From the NCBI GenBank assembly GCA_022448765.1, contig JAKUTI010000072.1, forward strand, positions 1 to 11,254: a stretch of 11,254 nt of DNA. The letters run 5' to 3'. Source of the stretch: Pseudomonadales bacterium. Lineage in GTDB: Bacteria; Pseudomonadota; Gammaproteobacteria; Pseudomonadales; Azotimanducaceae. Every line of letters begins with the position of its first letter. Within the stretch, counting starts at the first letter, position 1. The notes beneath the pieces were generated by a model that was not told the DNA's origin, searched no databases, and saw only the letters and a list, made by a program, of their open reading frames with translations. This document shows, one piece after another, positions 1 through 5,947 of the stretch. Position numbers and translations under genes: made by a program.

Positions 1-1047
1 AGGGGATATCGCGATGTCGATCGAACCCTCATGCATTAGGTCCACGTATGCCGGTTTGCCAATGAGCGTCATTACTTGGCGAACGCCTAACTGTTTCGCC
101 AGCATAGACGACATGATGTTGACCTCGTCGTCATTAGTTACTGCGCAGAATGCATCGGTACGTTCGATATTTTCCTGGATCAGGAGATCCCGATCTGTTG
201 CATCGCCCAGGATCACGACGCTCGAGCTGAGTCTCTGTGCGGCGGCGTCGGCGCGTCCCTCGCTATGTTCAAGCACCTTCACGGAAAAAGAAGGTTCGAT
301 GGAGCGAGCTAGTGACTCGCCGATATTTCCGCCCCCGGCAATCATGACTCGTTTGAAAGGCTTTTCGACGTGTCGGAACTCTTCCATGACGGCGCTTATA
401 TTTTCAGCGGCGGCCACGAAGAAAACCTCATCTTCAGCTTCGACGATGGTATCCCAGCGGGGCGTAATTGGCTGACCCTGTCGAAAAATTGCCGCCACAC
501 GCGTCTCAACATTAGGAATGTGATCACGTAAGGCAATTATTCGCTGGCCGACCAGCTTGCCGTCGGGGTACGCGCGCATTGCGGCAAGCTGGACGCGGCC
601 ATCGGCAAAATCAAGAACCTGTAATGCGCCTGGATGCTGCAGTAGTTGTCGTATTTGGTCTGTGACGACCTCTTCAGGATTTATTAGCACGTCGATCGGC
701 ATGTGATCCTGCGTAAAAAAATCCGATCCCGTTAGATAGGCTGACGCTCTAATTCGAGCGATTTTCATGGGTGTTTTAAAGAGGGAGTAGCTTACTTGGC
801 AGGCGACCATGTTGACTTCGTCGCTCCCGGTCACCGCAATTAGCATATCGGCGTCATCGGCATCCGCTCGCTGAAGTACGTCGGGTCTCGATGCGTGTCC
901 GTATACGGTACGTATGTCGAGCCTGTCGCGCAGTTCCTGTAAACGCTGTTCATCAAGATCGACCACGGTGACGTCAAATGCCTCGCCGGCAAGGTGTTCC
1001 GCCAGGGTTCCACCAACCTTACCGACTCCTAGAATCAGGATTTTCAT
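1..1047 (-). CDS. trkA: Trk system K+ uptake regulatory protein TrkA, 3' end cut by window edge
   Basis: Cytoplasmic, NAD(H)-binding regulatory subunit that associates with the TrkH/TrkG potassium channel and gates K+ uptake. I translated the minus strand: 349 codons stay open from an ATG at 1045-1047 to the window edge, with no stop. The protein begins MKILILGVGKVGGTLAEHL, a Rossmann nucleotide-binding loop (GxGxxG, residues about 7-12). A second copy (IAGGGNIGES, about residues 227-236) starts the second RCK/TrkA_N domain. A TrkA_C-like segment lies between them (about 130-225). This duplicated N-C-N-C layout is that of the proteobacterial TrkA of about 458 residues, so roughly 110 C-terminal residues lie outside the window. 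It follows the rsmB stop by 10 bases and is the last visible gene of the def-fmt-rsmB-trkA cluster; no strong Shine-Dalgarno is visible, so translational coupling is likely. Confidence 0.95.
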   Translation of the reverse strand, partial: MKILILGVGKVGGTLAEHLAGEAFDVTVVDLDEQRLQELRDRLDIRTVYGHASRPDVLQRADADDADMLIAVTGSDEVNMVACQVSYSLFKTPMKIARIRASAYLTGSDFFTQDHMPIDVLINPEEVVTDQIRQLLQHPGALQVLDFADGRVQLAAMRAYPDGKLVGQRIIALRDHIPNVETRVAAIFRQGQPITPRWDTIVEAEDEVFFVAAAENISAVMEEFRHVEKPFKRVMIAGGGNIGESLARSIEPSFSVKVLEHSEGRADAAAQRLSSSVVILGDATDRDLLIQENIERTDAFCAVTNDDEVNIMSSMLAKQLGVRQVMTLIGKPAYVDLMHEGSIDIAISP

Positions 1048-1057
1048 GAGCGGATCA

Positions 1058-2320
1058 CTACAACTTGGTTATTCGAGAATAAAAAAAACCGTCCGCGCCA
1101 CCCTCTTCGGGAAGGCTTTGACGACCGAACCGGGTCGCATGGCCCCAGTTGGCGGAAATGGGCTCCGTCACCGCATCGGCGGTTTGACCCAGAAAATGTT
1201 GAATCACTGAATCGTTTTCGTCCGGCAGGATCGAACAAGTGCTATACAACAGGGTACCCCCAGAAGCCAACATGCGCCATAGGTTGCATAACAGGTGTCG
1301 TTGTCCGCTTTGCAAAAGGACGACGTCTTCAGGGGTCCGATGCACCTTGATGTCCGGCTTTCGTCGCAGCGTGCCGGTACCGGTACATGGGGCGTCGATG
1401 AGAATTGAATCAAATAATACGCCGTTCCACCAATCTTGCTGAGTTGCATCGGCCGCGTGAAGCTTCAACGGACGGCCAAGCCGAAGCGACTCGTTTTCTC
1501 CGAATGGGCTCCGTGTCGCGTCGATATCGACGGCGGTCAGGTCGATGTCTCGGTGCGCTTCCAGGAGTTGTAAGGCCTTTATCCCCGGCGCTGCACAGGC
1601 ATCAAGTACGCGCGCCGACGGCTGTGGCGCTAACACTTCTATAACACGCTGCGAGGCTTCGTCTTGTACCGTAAACCACCCCTCGTTGTATCCCGGGATC
1701 GTATTCGCCGCCTGTGGTGTCGCTAGCGACAAAGAGTTGGCCAGGTTGCCGGGGACCGTGGCTATGCCGTGATTCCGGAGAACATGAGCAAGAGATTCTG
1801 CTGTTTGCCGGTTCCGATTGACTCGTAAGGTCATGGGAGCGCGGGTGTTGTTCGCTTGTAGAATTTTTTCTGCCGATTCGGGGTAGTGACGTTGGATGGA
1901 TTGGATTAACCAAGACGGGGCTTCAAAGCGCGCCTCAATACTTGGCTGGACGGACTTCTTTGGTGTGCGTAGGACTGAGTTAACGAGTCCGCAAGCCCAA
2001 CTCTTGTCGAGGTGTCGGGCCGCCTCAACAGTGAGATTCACGGCAGCGTAATTTGCAATGGAAGAGTTTTGTAACTGGTATCTGCCCACCAAGATTAAAC
2101 AATAGACGTCTAGATCTTTTTTTCGGAGCGGTTTTCGTAGTTGCGAATCGAGCCATTCGGACAGTGAAAACCAATGACGGAGGACGCCGTAACTGAGCTC
2201 AAAGATAAGTGCTCGTTCGGAATGGTCGCGATAGGCGTCCAGCGCTCTTTCGAGCGACTCGCCGGCGGATACGGCGCGGATGGTGCGCGCGGCTGCGGCC
2301 CGCGGATCATCCAACGACAT
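1058..2320 (-). CDS. rsmB: 16S rRNA (cytosine(967)-C5)-methyltransferase RsmB
   Basis: Uses S-adenosylmethionine to methylate C967 of 16S rRNA. The 420-residue length is close to the E. coli enzyme (429). Residues about 5-130 form the NusB-like RNA-binding domain (ELSYGVLRHW at 41-50). The C-terminal half is the NOL1/NOP2/Sun-type methyltransferase: SAM loop LDACAAPGIKAL (239-250), acidic motif AVDID (263-267), motif IV DAPCTGTGTLRRKPD (309-323) with Cys312, and motif VI YSTCSILPDEN (359-369) with the presumed nucleophile Cys362. The protein ends GGADGFFYSRI, typical of the family. Motif I is unusual in having APGIK where the family normally has APGGK. The ATG overlaps the end of fmt by 14 bases. 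An AGGA about 10 bases upstream of the ATG, inside fmt, is a plausible ribosome-binding site. Confidence 0.96.
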   Translation of the reverse strand: MSLDDPRAAAARTIRAVSAGESLERALDAYRDHSERALIFELSYGVLRHWFSLSEWLDSQLRKPLRKKDLDVYCLILVGRYQLQNSSIANYAAVNLTVEAARHLDKSWACGLVNSVLRTPKKSVQPSIEARFEAPSWLIQSIQRHYPESAEKILQANNTRAPMTLRVNRNRQTAESLAHVLRNHGIATVPGNLANSLSLATPQAANTIPGYNEGWFTVQDEASQRVIEVLAPQPSARVLDACAAPGIKALQLLEAHRDIDLTAVDIDATRSPFGENESLRLGRPLKLHAADATQQDWWNGVLFDSILIDAPCTGTGTLRRKPDIKVHRTPEDVVLLQSGQRHLLCNLWRMLASGGTLLYSTCSILPDENDSVIQHFLGQTADAVTEPISANWGHATRFGRQSLPEEGGADGFFYSRITKL

Positions 2321-3233
2321 CGTATTGGGTTCCTACTGTAAATAAGTCGGCGTGACCGTTGGCGGCTTGATCAACGGACATCGGAGTTCCTCGTCCTCGA
2401 TTCAATTGGATGGTGTCGAGCAATAGAAGACCTTCGCGGCATCCCACAGCGAGGCCACGGGCCGTTTTAACCAGTTTGCCGGGGTTCGTCGACCCGTCTA
2501 AGGCCGTTGCTTTCAAAATACGTATGCGATCGGTTCCTACTTTAGTGTACGCGGCACCCCGATTAGCCAGGGCTCGAACAGTACGCTCGATTTCGACGGC
2601 CGTGGTTGTCCAAGAGATCAGAGACTCGACGGACTTCAGCTTGTGGGCGTACGTGGCCTGCTGATGGTTTTGGGGCAAAGCCGGCGCGTGGGAGCTCCAA
2701 TCGCTTAGCAGGTCAATCAGGGTTGCGCTCCCGAGTTTGGCTAGCGCCGTGGAAAGGGAACCCCCGGTCTCGTCGCCGGTTAGTTGGTGACGTGCGACCG
2801 TAAATATTGGTCCGGTATCGAGCGTTTCCTCGATTTGCATGATAGATACTCCCGTCTCGGTATCGCCGGCCATGATCGATCGTTCAATTGGCGCCGCGCC
2901 GCGCCAGCGGGGCAACAGAGAGGCATGGACATTCAAACTGGCAAATTGGGGGGCACGGAATACTTCCGGAGGAAGAATCATTCCGTAGGCAGCGACAATG
3001 AGAAGGTCGAGGCCCGCGACCAGGTCTCCACGACCCTTCAAATTGGTTGGCGCAACACACGGGATGCCTTGGCGATCAGCCTCTTGCTGAACAGCGCTTG
3101 AAATGATTTTGCGCCCTCTCCCGCTCGGACGGGCAGGCTGGGTGAGTATTCGCACAACATCGTGAGGGGTCCTAGTTAGTTCGCGAAGTATGATGGCGGC
3201 AAAGTCCGGGGTGCCGGCAAATCCTAAACGCAT
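2307..3233 (-). CDS. fmt: Methionyl-tRNA formyltransferase
   Basis: Transfers a formyl group from 10-formyl-tetrahydrofolate to Met-tRNA(fMet), producing the initiator tRNA. The 308 residues match the usual length of about 310-315. The N-terminal formyltransferase domain has FAGTPDF (5-11), the 16-residue-loop region around PARPSGRGRK (33-42), and the catalytic set Asn101, His103 and Asp139 in SLNVHASLLPRWRGAAPI (99-116) and LDTGPI (138-143). The C-terminal OB-like domain starts near residue 205. It is divergent: the segment RALANRGAAYT (220-230) stands where most family members have an FNPWPGA-like motif, so one tRNA-contact region has drifted. The start lies 4 bases after the def stop, so the two are surely co-transcribed. 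Product assignment is secure. Confidence 0.96.
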   Translation of the reverse strand: MRLGFAGTPDFAAIILRELTRTPHDVVRILTQPARPSGRGRKIISSAVQQEADRQGIPCVAPTNLKGRGDLVAGLDLLIVAAYGMILPPEVFRAPQFASLNVHASLLPRWRGAAPIERSIMAGDTETGVSIMQIEETLDTGPIFTVARHQLTGDETGGSLSTALAKLGSATLIDLLSDWSSHAPALPQNHQQATYAHKLKSVESLISWTTTAVEIERTVRALANRGAAYTKVGTDRIRILKATALDGSTNPGKLVKTARGLAVGCREGLLLLDTIQLNRGRGTPMSVDQAANGHADLFTVGTQYDVVG

Positions 3234-3237
3234 CGGA

Positions 3238-3735
3238 CTAAGCTCGCGCTAGCTTGGCGAGTTTCTTGCGGATTTGACTTCGCTTCAGCGTGGACAAGTA
3301 GTCGACGAAAAGCCGGCCTTCGAGATGGTCACACTCGTGTTGAATACAGACGGAAAGGAGCCCCTCGGCTTCGAAAATTTGGGCGTTGCCAAGTTTGTCG
3401 AGCGCTGAAACGCGAATGCGTTCGGCACGCTCAACCTCCTCAAAAAAGCCGGGAACTGAAAGGCATCCTTCTTCTCGTCGTTGTAATCCACCAAGCACCT
3501 GGACCGTTGGGTTAACAAGTGCATAGGGGTGATCACGCGATTCGGAGACATCGGCAACAACGATACGCTTGTGCACATCGATTTGTGTTGCTGCTAGGCC
3601 GATACCAGGTGCGGCGTACATGGTCTCAAGCATGTCGTCGATCAGCTCGGTAATTCGGGAAGTTACTCGCGCAACGGGCAACGCTTTTTGGCGTAAGCGC
3701 GGGTCAGGAAACTCGAGGATGTTGAGTTGTGCCAT
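3238..3735 (-). CDS. def: Peptide deformylase
   Basis: Metalloenzyme (usually Fe2+ in vivo) that removes the N-formyl group from nascent proteins at the ribosome. It has 165 residues, the usual length of type I bacterial enzymes. All three family motifs are present: GIGLAATQ (44-51), EEGCLSVP (88-95) with metal ligand Cys91, and QHECDHLEG (132-140) with metal ligands His133 and His137 and catalytic Glu134. A basic C-terminal helix (KRSQIRKKLAKLARA) fits the ribosome-binding tail known in this type. It is the first gene of the minus-strand def-fmt-rsmB-trkA cluster. The ATG at 3733-3735 gives the canonical N-terminus (MAQLNILEFPDPRLR), yet no Shine-Dalgarno precedes it; see the -10-like element just upstream. 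Confidence 0.97.
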   Translation of the reverse strand: MAQLNILEFPDPRLRQKALPVARVTSRITELIDDMLETMYAAPGIGLAATQIDVHKRIVVADVSESRDHPYALVNPTVQVLGGLQRREEGCLSVPGFFEEVERAERIRVSALDKLGNAQIFEAEGLLSVCIQHECDHLEGRLFVDYLSTLKRSQIRKKLAKLARA

Positions 3736-3743
3736 TGAAATAG

Positions 3744-3749
3744 ATTATC
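3744..3749 (-). promoter_or_regulatory. Possible -10 element for def (short or leaderless 5' end)
   Basis: On the minus strand the hexamer GATAAT (5 of 6 to TATAAT) ends 8 bases before the def ATG. Initiation the usual 6-8 bases downstream would put the transcript's 5' end at or next to the start codon, which would agree with the missing Shine-Dalgarno. No good -35 lies 16-18 bases further upstream, so the promoter call is weak. An alternative promoter deeper in 3750-3980 is possible. Confidence 0.3.
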
Positions 3750-3923
3750 GAAAAATGCCAAAAAAGCAGCGATGGGGCGCAATTTTGCCTGAAAGGTAAG
3801 CGAGGACAACCCGAGGCGGCGGATAGGTGGAGAACATGTTGGGGTTGATGGGTGCGAATTAGGGCACGATCAGGATGAAATGGTTGTAAGAATGGTACTC
3901 GCCAGTGCGCACGATATTCTCAT

Positions 3924-3952
3924 TTGTCGCCAGTCGACTGGGTGGGTATATT
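3924..3952 (+). promoter_or_regulatory. Candidate sigma70-type promoter for purE-tsaC-aroE
   Basis: TTGTCG at 3924-3929 (4 of 6 to TTGACA) and TATATT at 3947-3952 (5 of 6 to TATAAT) are separated by exactly 17 bases. Transcription would start near 3959, giving a leader of roughly 23 bases before the purE ATG, with AGGG at 3971-3974 as ribosome-binding site. I see no match to the E. coli PurR operator around it. The rest of the 246-base intergenic region 3736-3981 shows no gene, repeat or clear terminator. Confidence 0.5.
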
Positions 3953-3981
3953 TTGCGCGCTTTGGAACGTAGGGCACAAAT

Positions 3982-4485
3982 ATGAGCTGGGTGGCAATTT
4001 TGATGGGATCTCAATCCGATTGGTCAGCGATGGAATCGGCCACGGAAGTCCTTGGCGATTTAGGAATCGAGTTTGAGGTGAGGGTGAGTTCGGCTCACCG
4101 AACGCCTCGTGAAACGGCGGAATACGTTGGCGATGCTGAATCAAGAGGATGTGGTGTGTTTATTTGTGGCGCAGGATTAGCCGCGCACCTTGCCGGTGCA
4201 GTCGCCGCGCACACGACGCGGCCCGTGATTGGTGTACCAATGGATGCGGGTCCACTTTCGGGGTTTGACGCGTTGCTTTCGACGGTGCAAATGCCGCCGG
4301 GCATTCCCGTGGCAACCGTTGCCGTGGGTCGAACGGGGGCCAAAAATGCGGGTTATTTGGCAGGTCAGATACTCGCGCTTGGCAATGACGAACTCGCCGA
4401 ACGTTTGTCGGAAGATCGGACACAGAATCGGGAGAAAGTGGCAGAACAAAACCGTTCGGTTCAGGCGTCCCTGAACAGCGAGTGA
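3982..4485 (+). CDS. purE: N5-carboxyaminoimidazole ribonucleotide mutase PurE
   Basis: Catalyses the rearrangement of N5-CAIR to CAIR in purine synthesis, assuming it is a class I enzyme; class II family members instead carboxylate AIR directly. The 167-residue protein has the family motifs in order: MGSQSDW (8-14), SAHRTP (37-42) with the conserved catalytic His39, GAGLAAHLAG (63-72), PVIGVP (81-86), GFDALLSTVQMPPGIPV (94-110) and GAKNAGYLA (119-127). Class I proteobacterial PurE usually shows GAGGAAHLPG and GVPVQS; here the segments read GAGLAAHLAG and GVPMDAG, and the C-terminal tail is rich in charged residues. No purK follows, although purE-purK pairs are common. It starts the plus-strand run and has AGGG 7 bases before the ATG. 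The family call is certain; the precise reaction depends on whether a PurK exists elsewhere. Confidence 0.95.
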   Translation: MSWVAILMGSQSDWSAMESATEVLGDLGIEFEVRVSSAHRTPRETAEYVGDAESRGCGVFICGAGLAAHLAGAVAAHTTRPVIGVPMDAGPLSGFDALLSTVQMPPGIPVATVAVGRTGAKNAGYLAGQILALGNDELAERLSEDRTQNREKVAEQNRSVQASLNSE

Positions 4486-5030
4486 ATGACGATGCGGTTC
4501 AACGCGCGACCGATATCCTATTGACAGGGGGGGTAGTCGTACACGCCTGTGAAGGCGTTTGGGGCCTGGCGTGCGATGCATATTCGTTTGCGAGTGTGCA
4601 ACGAATACTCAAGCTCAAACATCGGCCTATTCAAAATGGATTGATTCTAATCGGCGGTCAGGCGACGGACTTCGAGGCAGAGCTTATGGGTCTCAACCCA
4701 GAACAACGCGAGGAAGTCATGAGTAGTTGGCCAGGTCCAGAGACTTGGACGATGGAGACACACAGATTTCCAGTTTGGATAACGGGGGGTCGAGGGACGG
4801 TGGCCGCTCGCGTTCCTGGTCACGAACAAGCCCGAGAGTTGGCCCGTCGGTTTGGTGGGCCACTCGTCTCAACCTCGGCGAATCGGTCTGGAGAGGAGCC
4901 GAGCACTTGCCAGGCGGAGGTGACGAAAAACTTTGGTGACGAGGTGGATTTTATTCTACCGGGCGCAACCTCTGGATCCACAGGACCGAGCCGAATACGG
5001 GTCGCTGGTAGTGGTGAGGTATTGCGTTGA
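4482..5030 (+). CDS. tsaC: Threonylcarbamoyl-AMP synthase, TsaC/YrdC/Sua5 family
   Basis: Makes L-threonylcarbamoyladenylate from threonine, bicarbonate and ATP, the first step of t6A formation at tRNA position 37. The 182 residues match the short, single-domain TsaC type, without the C-terminal Sua5 domain. Visible motifs: VWGLACDAYSF, LKLKHRP (Lys/Arg pair of the family), GLILIGG, WPGPETW, VAARVPGHEQARELA, PLVSTSANRSGEEPS, and a PSRIRVAGSGEVLR ending. Oddly, the normally PTEA-V-x-GL nucleotide-site motif reads ACEG-V-W-GL, and NGLILI replaces the more usual KGLILI. The start is GTG at 4482, sharing GTGA with the purE stop; no other start in this frame suits the N-terminus. In many gammaproteobacteria tsaC lies near aroE, as here, which supports the TsaC assignment over other YrdC-domain proteins. 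Confidence 0.9.
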   Translation: MNDDAVQRATDILLTGGVVVHACEGVWGLACDAYSFASVQRILKLKHRPIQNGLILIGGQATDFEAELMGLNPEQREEVMSSWPGPETWTMETHRFPVWITGGRGTVAARVPGHEQARELARRFGGPLVSTSANRSGEEPSTCQAEVTKNFGDEVDFILPGATSGSTGPSRIRVAGSGEVLR

Positions 5031-5830
5031 GTGCGGATTGCTACGCTGTCATTGGAAACCCCGTTGCACACAGTCTCTCGCCGCTAATTCATCGGGCGTT
5101 TGCGCGGCAGTCGGAGGACTCCTTGACGTACTCATTCATTGAAACACCCCCCGATGGGTTCGCGTCTGGAGCGGCCGACTTCTTTGATGCGGGTGGGTGC
5201 GGATTGAACGTGACGGTGCCGTTTAAATCGCAGGCATATGATTGGGTCGATTTTCGGGACGAGTACAGTCGCGAGGCCGGGGCTGTCAACACAATAAAGC
5301 CGACGCAAGAAGGTTTTGAGGGATTCAATACGGATGGCATTGGCCTTATGCGTGATTTGGAGCGACTCGGGTGGTCTCCGACCGGTGCCCGCGTACTGAT
5401 TCTCGGGGCTGGTGGTGCGGCGCGGGGAATTGTTGGTCCGCTGCTACGAGGTTCTGTCGGAGCCGTCACGATCGCGAATCGTACCAAGAGGAAGGCTCGT
5501 GAATTAGCGGATGAGTTTGAAGGCGTAGATTGGACCGGGCTCGACAAGATTGAGGGATTGTGGGACATCGTGATCAATGCAACCTCTGCTGGAATCGATG
5601 ACGAAGGGGCGATTGTGACTCGAGACACGCTTCGAAACGCACTTTGCTACGATCTCTACTACCGGTCAGATGGCAATACACCGTTCGTTAGGTGGGCGCA
5701 GGCCGTTGCTTCGGCGACGTCGGACGGCTTGGGCATGTTGGTTGAACAGGCGGCAGAAGCCTTTCGCATCTGGCGGGGTTATGAACCCGACACGGTTTCG
5801 GTACTGCGACAACTTAGAAGACACGTGTGA
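5027..5830 (+). CDS. aroE: Shikimate dehydrogenase (NADP+)
   Basis: Reduces 3-dehydroshikimate to shikimate with NADPH in aromatic amino acid and chorismate synthesis. It has 267 residues, the usual length. Substrate-domain motifs: VIGNPVAHSLSP (8-19) with the shikimate-binding serines, NVTVPFK (61-67) with catalytic Lys67, AVNT (86-89) and NTDG (101-104) with catalytic Asp103. Cofactor domain: GAGGAARG (127-134) and NRTKRKA (151-157), the Asn-Arg-Thr patch that favours NADP+. These are followed by NATSAG (184-189) and DGLGMLVEQAAEAF (233-246). The start is TTG at 5027, overlapping the tsaC stop as TTGA. A GGTGAGG-type ribosome-binding site lies about 8-10 bases upstream, and no better start would keep the conserved N-terminus. 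Hence purE-tsaC-aroE is one transcription and translation unit. Confidence 0.96.
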   Translation: MSADCYAVIGNPVAHSLSPLIHRAFARQSEDSLTYSFIETPPDGFASGAADFFDAGGCGLNVTVPFKSQAYDWVDFRDEYSREAGAVNTIKPTQEGFEGFNTDGIGLMRDLERLGWSPTGARVLILGAGGAARGIVGPLLRGSVGAVTIANRTKRKARELADEFEGVDWTGLDKIEGLWDIVINATSAGIDDEGAIVTRDTLRNALCYDLYYRSDGNTPFVRWAQAVASATSDGLGMLVEQAAEAFRIWRGYEPDTVSVLRQLRRHV

Positions 5831-5890
5831 AACTCTAGAGAAGCTTGGGTCCAAGGAATTACGTCGAATGGGGGCTTATTCATCCGCATC

Positions 5891-5915
5891 ATACGATCGC
5901 GTTGGCGATCCGTAT
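5891..5915 (+). other. Bulged inverted repeat in the aroE-ctaA intergenic region
   Basis: The arms ATACGATCGC (5891-5900) and GCGATC-C-GTAT (5905-5915) can pair over 10 base pairs around a GTTG loop, with one bulged C at 5911. There is no T-run after it, so it is not a classic intrinsic terminator. It lies 32 bases before the ctaA ATG, within the 117-base gap 5831-5947. It could be an mRNA hairpin at the aroE 3' end, a weak terminator or attenuator, or a protein-binding palindrome. Confidence 0.4.
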
Positions 5916-5937
5916 CGCTATTCGCTGTAAAGAAAAA

Positions 5938-5945
5938 GAGAGGAG
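5938..5945 (+). promoter_or_regulatory. Strong purine-rich ribosome-binding site of ctaA
   Basis: GAGAGGAG ends two bases before the ctaA ATG at 5948. The GAGAGG register leaves 4 bases, still on the short side. It is the clearest Shine-Dalgarno in the window and supports the 5948 start. Confidence 0.6.
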
Positions 5946-5947
5946 CC

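Noticed and set aside
14..475. 153-codon plus-strand frame at the left edge.
   Set aside because: It is antisense to trkA, whose minus-strand frame is open across the region with two Rossmann motifs. The plus-strand product is Ser/Thr-rich with no recognisable domain.
3736..3981. PurR-type operator or riboswitch before purE.
   Set aside because: I saw no ACGCAAACGTTTGCGT-like palindrome and no long leader; the predicted 5' leader is only about 23 bases.
3920..4144. 74-codon minus-strand frame in the def-purE gap.
   Set aside because: It covers the purE start and its candidate promoter, has no recognisable motif, and two thirds of it is antisense to purE.
5089..5628. 179-codon minus-strand frame inside aroE.
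   Set aside because: It is a shadow of aroE; the motif content and the operon logic support the plus-strand gene only.
5670..5930. Open frame of 86 codons overlapping the end of aroE and running to just before the ctaA ribosome-binding site.
   Set aside because: About two thirds of it lies inside the well-supported aroE in another frame. The remaining 31 or so codons match nothing I recognise, and no start with a ribosome-binding site lies in the non-overlapping part.
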